This document shows, piece by piece, positions 44,394-55,700 of a DNA stretch of 64,000 nucleotides. Positions within the stretch are counted from its first letter, which is position 1. Each line of letters starts with the position of its first letter. The DNA is from Selaginella moellendorffii. Lineage: Eukaryota > Streptophyta > Lycopodiopsida > Selaginellales > Selaginellaceae. The DNA lies in the NCBI RefSeq assembly GCF_000143415.4, contig NW_003314261.1:1227674-1291673 (forward strand), read 5' to 3'. The translations under genes were made by a program, and so were the position numbers. The notes under the pieces were generated by a model, which saw only the letters and a program-made list of their open reading frames with translations, was not told the DNA's origin and searched no databases.

Positions 44394-46545
44394 AAGCTCT
44401 ATTTCGTTAAAGTGGGAATTGTCATTATCCCACTTGTAAAATAAGGTTTCCAAACCTTTATATAGTATATAAATATAAAAAAATTCAACTGCATTGAGGC
44501 ACATGCCATTTTATTTTAAACAAGGAAATGTCTACTCAATCACTTCTCCTCCCCCTGCCACTGCTTCACCTCTCTCTTCTCCTTGTCATCGTCATCCAAT
44601 TTCTTTCCATCCTTTTAATATTGGCTCAGTTGCTCCGAGTCTAGGTGGAGCCCAAGTCCCCATTCAATATTTACTTTCCCCTTATTAATAAAACAACTTC
44701 GTAGACTTCCAATAACATGCTGTAACACTTCTAGTATAATGCAAATCCTCTCAAAGAATTGTCTTTTAATATTAATACAATGGCATGGAACCCCATGCCA
44801 TAATAAGTTACATTTTTAAATAAATACATGCCATCTCAGACTATTATTTTTTGCCTCCAACGCCTATACAATAATCTTGGAATTTCATCACTCTCCACAC
44901 TATCAGGATTTAAACCCAATAGTAATGCCATCTCTTCTCTAATACGTCCACGCTCATGTTCAGTGGTCGAAGAACCCATCCGGTTGAGCAGATTATGGAG
45001 ATGCGGATAGTGCTTGGCTAGACAATATACATGCCATAAATGATGACTGGTGTCTGTCCGATCAAATGGCTTCTGATATACCATTCCATCTGCCATTAGG
45101 TTGATTTCTGCAGCCACCTCCTGGACTGGCCAGTTCTCTATCACCATCGCTCCAAGCCGTTTTGCAAGGTCCCCCAGAACATACGGTTTCTTCTCCCTAG
45201 TTTCCATACTGCAAGAGATGGGGTGCACTGCATATGTGTGCGTGTTCGCTGCAGTTTTAATCGGCGAGTCATCGATGATGAGGATTTCACTTGACCTAGC
45301 AGTCCGGTTCATCACTACAGCCTCTGGCTTGACGAAGATGGGCTTGCTAGCCCTCACATGGACCATAGTCAAGCAATCCTCCTGCGTTAGGAGAAAGTCA
45401 AATGGTAATATTACTCGCATCTGATCGTGCATCATCTGTAGCAACGTTAATGCATTGTGGCGCATCATGCATGTCCAAACTCCCAATTGCAAATTGAACC
45501 CGGCCCTCTGTTTTAAGTGTTGCATGGTCATTATTAGATCCCGCAGTTTCTCCCGTGTGATTAATGTGAATCTGTCTCTTTTGACCAACTTGCGACCGCA
45601 GGCTTTGGAGGGTGCAGTGACATTCGAGGACGAGCCACGCTCATGGGAGAAAAGGACACCGTTCAGATCAAAAACGATACAGTACTTTTGCCGTGACTCT
45701 GAAATGAAATGCGTCAGCATAAAAAATGGTACAAGTCAATTTTACCATCTACAATATTAGCAAATGGTGCTCCCGATGGTTGTTGAGAGGGTTTTGGTCG
45801 AGGAAACGTGAAGGGCGGAAATACTCTCCTCTGCAATGTGGGGTCAATTGCATCCGATGGCGTGTGGGCACATGCCATTTCAGCTGTAGACTCTGGTACA
45901 ACTGGCTCAACAGTGGCATGGGGTGGTTTCGATGGCGTGTGATCACATGCCATTTCAGCTGGTGCCTTCATTGGCAAAGTGGACATGACTGAACAGGCAG
46001 CAGGGGCGGTGTAGGGAGGTTCCAACGGCGCGTAGTCAGACGATTGGGCACACGTTGAGTCCGTTGGAAATGAGGATACGACCGGCTCGGCGGCTGGGGT
46101 GGCCTCATGCGGGTCCAATGGCGCCTGGTCACTGTCAGTTGGATACGTGGACAAGATTGACTCAGTGGTATGGGCAGCATCAAGTGGAGCGTGGTCAGCT
46201 TGTTTGGCGTTGATATGGATAGTAGCCTCCACCAGCTCTGATGACTCTTGCAAGCAAGTAGAGTCCACTGGCGGATCCATATGCATGTTCAAATATCTCC
46301 CTTCGATTGAGATGGTATCCTCCTGTGCTACTAAAAACAAACTCATTAGCACATTGAATCGACTATACTGTATTTACCATCAACTACTATTGAGGAACTA
46401 GGACCGATATCACTTGGGCACACTGCTGATTCTGAAGGATTGGACATACGTTTCAACCCTTGCTTGGCACTATCCTTCCTCGACACTAAAGGCTAGAGTT
46501 TGTAAATTCAACTGAATAATCTCTACTTACCATTTGCTCTGCGAC

Positions 46546-46602
46546 CTACATGGACAATGTTAGAAATGGTAAAAGGTTAGGAATGGATGTACTATTATTT
46601 AC
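46546..46602 (-). other. Intron of gene 2 (57 bp)
   Basis: GT donor after CCATCAG and acceptor CATGTAG, phase 1. It precedes a 15-bp microexon (46,531-46,545), which is followed by a 45-bp intron (46,486-46,530) with acceptor CCTTTAG. Neither contains the palindrome. Confidence 0.6.
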
Positions 46603-47154
46603 CTGATGGATTGTTTTGTATGACCTTCCTCCGCTGCTCTTTGGCCACCTCAGGCTGGCCATCGTCGTCATCATCGTCGTCGTCGTTATTGTGATCGTCA
46701 CCATTGTGAGGACCATCCAAGTCCTCTTCGTCCTCCTCTTCTTCATCCTCTTCTTCTTTGTCCTCCTCTTCGTCCTTCTGCTCTTCCTGCTCATTATCTT
46801 TCTCTGGCTCCTCATCCCCCTCCTGCATTTCTTCCATAGGCTGCTCAGGTTGGATGGCTTGTTCTTCCAGGACCATCTTGGGAAAATCATCTAGCCGAGT
46901 CTCCATCTCAAAATACAAGACATCCATAGCCTGTTTTAGTGCGTGACCTAGGACCGTATCCTCACCCGACTATCTTAACATGGTTTCTACACGTTCTTGC
47001 ACCCTTCGAAGACGACGAGATGAGAAAAACGTGGCCCTGACTTGAAAAGCATCCCTCATCCATTGTACCTCTCCATTGAGATTGGGGAAGGGGAGTCCGC
47101 CATAGGAATCTGAGTCAGGAGGTGGTGACTGGCTGCTTTCACTCAGCCCTTGAT

Positions 47155-47201
47155 CTGCAATGAATGGCATGAGCACACACACCATAACCGCGAGGCATTA
47201 C
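47155..47201 (-). other. 47-bp intron containing the palindrome (47,164-47,185)
   Basis: Donor GTAATGCC and acceptor CATTGCAG, phase 1. The palindrome fills almost half the intron. Joining the flanks keeps the frame open (GAAAAGATGATAG to ATCAAGGG). Reading through instead leaves the frame. Confidence 0.7.
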
Positions 47202-47345
47202 CTATCATCTTTTCGTTGCCCTTCTTCCTTTTCGAATTAAACGCCTCTGATCTCGACGACTGTCCAACGTGCTTTCGCTTTTTATGACCACTGTCAGTTT
47301 GAGCTTGGCTGGTGCTTGCCTGTTTTGCCTTTGAAGAAGTGTCTC

Positions 47346-47394
47346 CTGCAAGGAATGGCATGAGACCACACGCCATTGCAAATATAATTTGTAC
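47346..47394 (-). other. 49-bp intron containing the palindrome (47,355-47,376)
   Basis: Donor GTACAAAT and acceptor CCTTGCAG, phase 1. The flanking exons are 90 and 144 bp, both multiples of three. The palindrome ends nine bases from the acceptor. Its 3' tail (CCATTCNTTGCAG) resembles that of the intron at 47,155-47,201. Confidence 0.7.
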
Positions 47395-47484
47395 CTCCTT
47401 TTTTCCTATTGCTTGTCCGTTTGTCCTTCTTCGACGCGCCACCAGTGCGCTTTTCAGTCCTCGTGTCTGAATATTCACAACGAT

Positions 47485-47522
47485 CTATAATCAAAATGGC
47501 GTGAGGCCTCACGTGACCTTAC
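47485..47522 (-). other. 38-bp intron built on the palindrome (47,496-47,517)
   Basis: Donor GTAAGG and acceptor GATTATAG, phase 1. The central CGTGAGGCCTCACG is a perfect palindrome. Read-through would meet TGA inside the palindrome, so removal is needed for an open frame. The length is below the usual minimum for land-plant introns. Confidence 0.65.
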
Positions 47523-47609
47523 CTTGTGCAGGTTGTGAGCTCGGCCCAACATGGGTATCTTCAACAGTAGCTGTTAACGCCGTTTCAGCATCTGGGGGTG
47601 GCCACGCTC

Positions 47610-47659
47610 CTGCATACAGAGCTTGTGAGATAACATTTAAACTTAAAGTGTGTACTCAC
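47610..47659 (-). other. 50-bp phase-1 intron without palindrome
   Basis: Donor GTGAGTAC and acceptor TATGCAG. The following exon (47,609-47,523) is 87 bp. Other short introns of the same gene are 46,331-46,377 and 45,699-45,745, both 47 bp. Confidence 0.65.
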
Positions 47660-50000
47660 CAGGTTCGCAGAGAAGATACTGTTTTTCTTTGGCAACTGTA
47701 ATTATATGCTCCATTGAAGTCACCTCTTCAATGGAGTTTGTCACCGCAACACACGGGACACCCTTGAGTAGTGCGGCTTGAAAGAATAGTCCGCCGCAGT
47801 TGTACTCGACAACGCATTTGCCCTTGGAGTCGGAAGCAGGTGACCCACCCGCTATTGCGTTGAAGACCCAGTTAAGCATTTCCCATGCTGCACCTGGAGC
47901 TTTCTTTGGATTCGAAAGCTCCATAGCCGTCTTCAGTTCCTCAAGCACGGGTAAATTGACCTCCCTCAGATCAATTCGATTGGCCTTGTCGAACGAAGCT
48001 GGGAAGTCACTCCAGTCCCACTCTGCTGCAAGACCAATAACAAGGGCAAGTGTGAAGATGCGGACATTCGTTGGTATCTTCTTCTTAGCCATTATCCCAT
48101 GGATCTCCCGCATCTCCTTGCCTTTCAACCGAGCCTTCACCTCGTTCAAGGCCTTCTAGAACTTGTGATAGGATTCGGAGTCATAGATCATATAGTGGAC
48201 TGAAGATTCCACCTCCGCAAGTCCCACCATTAAGTCAATGATGGAGCTGACTTCGTCTGCATGAGTGATCTCCTCGTTTGTGAAGTCCATCACACAAAAG
48301 ATGTTCTTGACCTGCTCATCTCCGCGGGAAACGATGCTCCTCCACCTTTGATCCTCATCCGAACTCACGTATACCCGGTAAGGTTCTCAATAGGCCTCTG
48401 CTGCGGGGTCGAGCTGTTTCTGAAGCCGGCGGTCGACATCCCTGTTAATGAAATTTGGATATTGATCCAACTTCTCAGCTTTGCTTTTCATGGCATCCCA
48501 TAGCAGATCGATGAACTTGGGGGCCCCCATCACGTACTCGTCGATGTCTTTATTTGACAAATCCAGCGCTTCCATCATCTCTTGCGTGGTGTTGATGCTC
48601 ACCCTCTCCACGGCCACTTGCTCGAAGATCCAATCCTTCAATAGCGCATGAGCTCTCAGAGTCGTGCACAAGTCCTCGTATGTCACAATATGGCCGGGAG
48701 TCATTTTGGTCTTGTTGAAGACTACCTCACCATGTAGAAGAGCATTAGCCACTGTCAGAAGGTCGTCGTCGTCTAGAGACCGCGAGAAACACAAGGCGTT
48801 CAGCTTCAAATCATTGGGCTTCCGGCCGTCCTCCACACCCATTGAGTTTAGTAACTCCTCGTCATGGTACCTCCTCAGCACATCTACCCATTTGTCAAAA
48901 ACAACTTTTGTCGCGAATAGAATGTTATGGATGCTGAGTGTGTCATTGACCCCCAGTGTTTTCGAGAGAAGACTCGAGAATTCCTGCAATGAGTTGCCTT
49001 TTATCAGGTGGACAACTCTTGTCTTGAAGACTTTCTTCACCTCCTCGCCCACCATAATATCCACAACTATCTCTTGCATCGCCAAGCTAGAATGCTGCCC
49101 GGAGACGGCAAAGAACCGGATGTTCTGATCGTCCAACACCTTCCTATTGATCAAGTCTGGAAACCTCGTCTCGCCCTTCATTGTTCGGTAGTAGGGGATC
49201 ACGTCTGCGATGTCGGGTGTTACTGGACTTGCCAGCATCTTCTGCTTCAGTTTCTCCACCCACTCATCAGATACTAGCCTGTGGTTGTATTTGCTTTGGA
49301 TGTCGATACGGCTCACGTCGATTGTATATACTTTGTTGGAATAGTAACAAGTACTATTATCTGCGACGATTTTTGCTGCCTCTTCTTGCTCTTTCTGCTC
49401 TTTGCGGCTCTTCTTTTTGGTGGGTGTAGTGTTCGAACCCGAGGCAATGGCATCACCAAGTAGCTTCTTTTTTGGAGCAGGAGAGTCGGACGTCGGCTTG
49501 AGATTGACCACCCTTTTCTGCTTTGGGGTAGTTTCTAGATCGACCCCCTTCCCCTTCGCTTCGCGAACTGGAGGCACTCTCAATGGCTCAATGTTGGAAT
49601 ATAGTTTTTGAACATCGCCGTAGGTGAGGTCCGTGGATTCCATGTGATCTTCATAGACCCGTAGCGTCTTTGAAATTGTGGGCCTCCTGGACAACCTCTC
49701 CCTAGCTCCTTGTAGGAATTCCTCATAGCCGCTGCCCCCCTCCGGGAAGCCGCTAGGATGTGCAAGGTGGATCTTGAAGGCAGACGCTGTCTCTACCACA
49801 AGTGCCAGTCCATATTCTTGCATGGAACTGCATGGAGTGTTTGTCACTTGGATGAGGATCCCCATGCATTCTTTTCTCCCACCATCTGTGTTGTACAGCC
49901 TCAGATCCTCGCCTTCCATCCCGAAAGTCCAACTGGTGAGCTCCTCCCCCTTCTCTGCATCCACATTGACAGTGGCTGGAAGAAGAACGCAATTCCTCGC

Positions 50001-50239
50001 CTGTTCAGAAATGCACAACAATTAGAGCTGACAGATGAAAAGCTAGCAGCTGGAAATAACGTGAGGCCACACGCCATTCACCACTGCATCAGATGTCTTG
50101 AGGCTGCATCCTAAGATGGCGTGAGGCTACACACCATCTGTAACCGGACTGCACTCGAGAGCCCAATCGGTGCATGCCAATATTGCTACTGAATGGCATG
50201 TGGCCTCATGCCATTTTCTACTTGGCCTAAAAGACTTAC
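50001..50239 (-). other. Proposed first intron of gene 2 with three palindromes
   Basis: The donor is GTAAGT directly after an ATG, and the acceptor is CTGAACAG. Palindromes lie at 50,056, 50,116 and 50,193. If the model is right, this intron grew from about 170 to 239 bp by palindrome insertion. An upstream start in another frame is possible. Confidence 0.45.
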
Positions 50240-50439
50240 CATTTGAAGCCGAATGGAGGCGTGACAATCGAGGCCGGACTCGCTGGCGAATGTGCACTGT
50301 GTGTGCAGCGGATCGTAGCAGCAAGGCTACTCTGCCACTTACAGTTGGAGAGTGGCGCTGAAATCTCCCGGGACGCCAAGTGGGCTGCGTGTGGGTGGCG
50401 GAGTGGGTGGCGGAGTTGGCGGCGAAGTTACAAACTGGG

Positions 50440-50640
50440 TGTGTCTTGAAGTGGACGCCGATGCACACGAGCGCAATGCGAGCACGAGTGTGATGCAAGC
50501 GCGAGTGGACGCCGATGCACACAAGAAACCAGTAGAGAAGGTAGATGAGCGCGAATGTGAGCGTGATCGCGAGTGGGAGCGCAATGCGAGCGCGAGTACG
50601 AAGCAAAATGCAAAACCTAACCTCACATGTGCGAAATGTC
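50440..50640. promoter_or_regulatory. GC-rich, repetitive region upstream of gene 2 (probable 5' region)
   Basis: It repeats GCGAGTGGACGCCGATGCACAC twice and GCGCAATGCGAGC(A/G)CGAGT twice. The open frames here are compositional. It lies at the head of the gene 2 side of the divergent spacer, so promoter or 5' leader function is inferred from position. Confidence 0.4.
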
Positions 50641-50659
50641 ACGACGGTTGGTAATCCCG

Positions 50660-52770
50660 CCACGTCATCATTCCTTGGACTTGGGCGCCACCATTAATTT
50701 CTGGATTGCCACGTGCATGCATGCACGTGAAATCCAAAAGAAATCTGCAACGTCATCATTCCTCGGACTGCATGCACGCGAAATCCAAAAGAAAGATCAT
50801 GATTGGGATATCATTTAATACCCTCGCTATATTTATACCATGCATGATTAGATATTCCAAAGCATCTTGTATTTCCAAAAATGCCAGATGTTCAGCTAAA
50901 TAAAGAATGGTATACAAATCCCAAAAATGCACCAAAAAATGCTCAGCGTCATCTGGTGTTATCTCATGAATGGCGTGGGGCCGCATGCCATTTTCAGGGG
51001 CACATAGGAGTATATTCCTAGAATATTCTAACATGTGTGAGATTTTTTTGAGTTTTCTGGAGATCCAACCGTTAGATCGCAACTAGATTTTACAAAATGG
51101 TATACAATGTCTTTCTTGATGACTCTGCAAAGAAGCATCTCGATCAGACACCACATGAGACAACACGAGCCTGACAATGTTTCAGGGGCATTTGCCATAG
51201 ATCCGACCGTTATTTTGCTCCAAGATTTTACAATTTGGTGTGCATTGACCTTTCCATCGACACTGCAAAGGGACATCACAATCAGATGCGGGATCATAAG
51301 AAACTAACTTCACTAACTCTGGTTTCACCAAGATCTACGTAAGGAGTTATGAAATGAAAGGACCCTCTTTATTGAAATGTGTTTATGGTCCTAAGGGCAT
51401 TGTGACATATCAAAGGATTTTGCATCAAGTTCTGTATTTGCATGTTTATCAAGCTACTGAATTGCTAAACCCTAAACCCTAAACCCTAAACATGTGGCAA
51501 ATGCTGCGTGAAGAAAGATGCCCTTTCTGGGCAAATGCTGTAAGAGGCAGATGCCGAGCAGATGTATCTCAGGCTAGCGAAGGGGACAAATGAAAGCTAG
51601 CTATAAACATGACGGGATGCAAATAGATTACTAGGCTAGTCCTGCGAAAATCAAAAACCATAATTGAAAATATTGAAAATGCAAAAAGAAAGGTTTATAA
51701 TATTTTTGAATTTTAAGCAACCAAAGGAATAGGGCATGTGTTTGTAAGTTTAAAAATGCCTCAACCACTTAAATTCCCAAGTAAATAAAGCTGTTTCTAT
51801 TTTTGGTACAGGTAAACTTTATAGCGTGTGGGCTCATGCAATTTTGAACCCAAAAATGCACCAAAAAATGCTCGACTAGCATTATTCTTTGAATGGCATG
51901 TGGCCTTATATTGCCATAAATGGACGTACACACACAACATAATTATTCCTTTACACGGCGAATAATCTTGGCGCGGATCGATGACATGGCATGGCAAAGT
52001 TCGAATCACTGACATGGCACAGCTGGATCGAGGCAAGGACATGATGTGACAAAGTTCAACCTCCGACAGCAAAGTCTAGAAGCTACTCAGTTTGAAATTT
52101 GTCAGAGGAATCATAAGATCTGGTTTGTCAGAGGATTTGATGTGACGTTCAAGCGTGTGTTATTTTTGAATTCTCGAACTCATTCCTAGGTCTATCATTT
52201 TTGTGCGCCGTGTTCTTGGTTCCGCTGAGCGCAGTGAGCGCTGCTTGTGTAAGCGGCGTTGTGAGCTGTGGTTTATGTGTCTACAAGCAGTTGCGGCATT
52301 GCAAGCGCCATTACGAGCGGCAGTTTATGCGAGTGGCAGTTTGTGCGAGCGGCGCTACGAGTAGTTGCGGTGTTGCGAGTGGCACGAGTAGTTGCGGTGT
52401 TGCAAGCAGCACTATCTTTGGTGTGGCTACCGCTTCCTCTTGATATTCGGCACTTGTGCTTCCTGGTATGTTCACCATGGAATGGCTTAGGACCACATTT
52501 AGAAATGGCATGAGGCCACATGCCATCTTGGGCCCTTGCAATTTCATGGCTAGCGTATTGTCATGTATGTTTTTACTTGCCTGCAGCTATGTGTATATCA
52601 AGATGGCATGAGGCCTCATGCCAATTTTGTGAATGCGAAATTTCACGTGGGTGTCAATAGCATATTTGAATAATGGCATGTGGCCTCATGCTATTGAGGT
52701 TGTTTGGTATGTTATGATTTAGGCCATTCTCCAATCATTTTTTGTATGGTCTTAACTTCTTTTCTGCACT
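50660..52770. other. Spacer between the divergent genes, palindrome-rich, no gene
   Basis: Holds six palindromes (50970, 51821, 51893, 52505, 52603, 52673), a telomere-like repeat at 51,465, and GC-rich words TTGCGGTGTTGCGAG near 52,360. A pyrimidine tract plus CAG (52,753-52,775) lies just before the plus-gene ATG and could be a 3' splice site, so a 5' leader exon may be hidden here. Confidence 0.5.
51465..51491. repeat. Interstitial telomere-type repeat (CCCTAAA)
   Basis: Three CCCTAAA units plus partial ones. This is the plant telomere sequence. It lies inside the transposon, so it is not a chromosome end. Confidence 0.9.
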
Positions 52771-52776
52771 TTCAGA

Positions 52777-55700
52777 ATGGCCTTCAGGGTTGGGGAAAAG
52801 GTTTACATTTTGAATGGTGGGAAGAGAGTTGCAAAAGGGACCCTTGTGTCTATGGGTCGGAACTTTGTTATACACTGTCAAAGGCTTGGGGAAGGCAATG
52901 CTGCTATATCAGTAGAGACTGCCTTCGATGGGAATGTGGTCGCTATTGAACGAGGAAAGATGGTCGTCGGGGTAAATGTTGTTGTTGCCTTGAAAAATCT
53001 TCAGAAGAAAGCAGATGTTGGGGACAGCGCAAGTGCGATGCATGTTCCCTCCGTGGATCTTAAGAACCGTGCTACATGGATTCAGGCAAAGGTGTTTCTA
53101 AACAACCCCGAGGGGGAGGTGGTAGCTGAGGGCTTAGCCACAGTTGTCGATCCAAGAGATGCGGTTGCTAATCAAGAATTGGGCTGGGATGATATTGGAG
53201 TTGCGATTTTAGAGGTTGTTGACACAGAAGAAAACAGTCTGACTATTGGAAGCATTGTGCGGTGGAAATTGAGGCATTTAGTGTTTGAGAATGTGAAGGA
53301 TTCACAATCAAACACCACTACAACTGATGACAGAACATCTCTTCATGGGAAAAGAAAGTACACCTTCCTAAAGCGCAGCCAAAGGGATCTGAGCAACGAA
53401 CCGAAAAGTCAGAAAATGGCGATGGAGGTTCGAATGGTCTCAACAGTTGCTTGTTGCAAGAGGAGGTGCTGTCAACATGCTGATTGGGATGCAATTGAAG
53501 AGGAGAGAGCAAGATACAAGACATTGTCCTAGAAGGCAGCTCGCAATTTTGTGTATGAGGCATTACGGTCATCTGTTGATGCTTCAGAACATCAGGTGGG
53601 GGGCATAGTCTTCCAGAGGGGTTTGGTCTGCATGAAGGCATGGAGAATCATTTATGGAGTCCCTCGAAGCACATTCTACAGAATCAAAATTGAGTTCAAG
53701 GAACAAAGGGTTCAACAGGCAGTCCATGGGAACAACGGTACGCACAAAACCAGGGGTCATGTTGTATATGGAGAGGCAATCTTCAAGAGGTTTGTCGAGA
53801 CATGTAGCGAGCAGCAACCACATAAAACCCGCCTCTTGGAAGATGGAACACGAGACACCCAACGAGTTCTCCCTTCCATGTACACCAAGGGGGCCATATT
53901 GGAAGATGTGAATCGGGAACTCCAGAGTAATGGCTACAGGAAGCTGAGCCAATCTAGATTTAGTAGATTGTGGAGCAACAGGTTCAGGGATGTGAGTATA
54001 GGAAAGTACTCCAGCTTTTCAAAGTGTGACGAGTGCACTGCTATCAAAATGGCTTTGTCGAAGAATTCTTGCAGCGCTCAAGAGCGAGAGACGTTGGTTA
54101 GAAGGCGACTCGACCACAACATCGAGCAGAGAAGCTGCAGGACTGTATATTATCATAACAGGATTCTCTCCATGGAGAGACCTGACTCTTACCTCTGCAT
54201 CATCCACGACAAAATGGACCAGAAAAAGACGTGCTTACCTCGACTCAATCCTGCCCCCAAGGCAATCTCTTCATCCATGCAGCTGCCTGTGTCTCTGTTT
54301 GGCATAATCGCTCATGGGCATGGTGCTCAGAACTATGGGAACTTCTTTGTACCTCTATGGGGTGGCGGGGGTGCAAACATGATGATTGCGTCCCTAGCAA
54401 AACACTTAAGGTCTCTGCAAAGTGCGCAGACTGAGCTGAATGGCCAACCCTTGCATAAGGCCCTTGTCGATCGAACCCCATACAGGGTTCAGCTAGAGGA
54501 GGAGCAAAGGCTTGCAGTATCGCGTGGGGCCCCATGCCATCCCAGTGAATATGTTGGCTGTCAGATTGTAGGGTTATCACGTGAGGCCTCATGCCATTCC
54601 GATGAGGCTGGTCGCCCGGTGAATGCACAGCCTCATCCAAACGAAGCAGAATCTCAAGGAAGTTCTTGCGGCCGATGTGGCCTTCCACCCCATCTTCTGC
54701 TCCAAACAGACAATGCTGGCAATGAGAACAAAAACATGTACGTCTTTGCGTACTTGGCGATGCTTGTTGCCAAAGGCATATTTGAAACGGTTACACTTGG
54801 CTTTCTCATGGTTGGGCACACTCATGAAGATATCGATGCCATGTTCAGTCACCTGGCAGAGTCCCTCCGGCGATCCAATGTCCTCACCCTCCCACAACTC
54901 TACGATGAATTCCAAAATTGCATCAAAGGCACTGTTGAAGCTGCACTTGTGACAGAGGTTCCAGACTTTAAGGGGTTTGTAAAAGGCTACATCAGGGACA
55001 GATCCGAAATGCTAATTGGCCACTCCAAGCCTCTTCAGTTTCATTTCAGCATGCGTGACGGTGCTCTAGTGATGAGGTACAAGATGAGAGAATAGGACAC
55101 AGTGTGGCTGCCAGTGGACGGCATTGAACTCTTCAAGAGTGATCCCATAACTGGGGAACCTATGATTCCACAGGGTTCCCCACGGCCGATGCACCCGGAT
55201 GGACTCAAAGACTAGGAAAGTATAGTGGCCGGGATTAGACAGCATATTGCCTTCTGGAAGAGGGGGTTGGTGTTTGGTGGAGAATCCTATTTTAAGAGGT
55301 GCAAGCCTTTGCTCGAATACTAGGAGAAGATTATATCTGCTATCCAAAATGGGCCGGTTGTATATGAAGAATTGGAAGAGTCCTTTTGGCCAGAACCCAG
55401 AGCACCAGATAGTAGCGGAACAATGTCCTCTGGAAATGCAGTGACAGATAAAGATGTTGAGGATCACTATTGTGGGCCGAGGAACAAGAAGCTGGATTCA
55501 GCATTCAATCTAGTACAGGTCTGCAAAGGAATGGTCATGCTTGTCAGACCCAGTAATAAAAAACAAATGATATGGGTGGGGCACTGCATCACTGATGCAG
55601 AGGAGGACGCGGAAACTAACTCCTTCAATGTAACTGTGGAGTGGTTCAAGCCAAGTTCCGGATATACGAAGGATTGCCTAGAAAAGAGATGGGTGCTGAA

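Larger units (their letters stand above)
44836..50242 (-). pseudogene. Transposon gene 2: ParB-like N-terminus, acidic middle, FCP1/NIF-like HAD phosphatase C-terminus (about 1,595 codons)
   Basis: The splice model by eye uses exons 50,242-50,240 (ATG only), 50,000-47,660, 47,609-47,523, 47,484-47,395, 47,345-47,202, 47,154-46,603, 46,545-46,531, 46,485-46,378, 46,330-45,746 and 45,698-44,836. All introns are GT-AG. All after the first are phase 1, and the frame closes exactly at the final TAA. Residues about 225-330 include YTIDVSRIDIQ and FFAVSGQHSSLAMQE, like the ParB/Srx fold with its D/GxHR signature. About 1,007-1,060 is an Asp/Glu run. From 1,309 there is CIVFDLNGVLF (Asp at the FCP1 DxDx position, second Asp replaced by Asn), WTCMMRHN and ILIIDDSP. 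Premature stops are TGA 48,387-48,389, TAG 48,156-48,158 and TAG 46,970-46,972. The role in transposition is unknown. The first exon is the weakest part of the model. Confidence 0.7.

Noticed and set aside
46616-46946. Hydrophobic plus-strand frame (92 codons) opposite the acidic exon
   Set aside because: It is the antisense of the Asp/Glu-rich exon of gene 2. Its Leu/Val/Phe content follows from that.
50127-50663. 178-codon minus-strand frame upstream of gene 2
   Set aside because: Repetitive, His/Arg/Cys-rich composition from the GC-rich 5' region. It includes the palindromes and ignores the better splice model starting at the ATG at 50,242.
51465-51491. Chromosome end
   Set aside because: Only three telomere units, with transposon sequence continuing on both sides.
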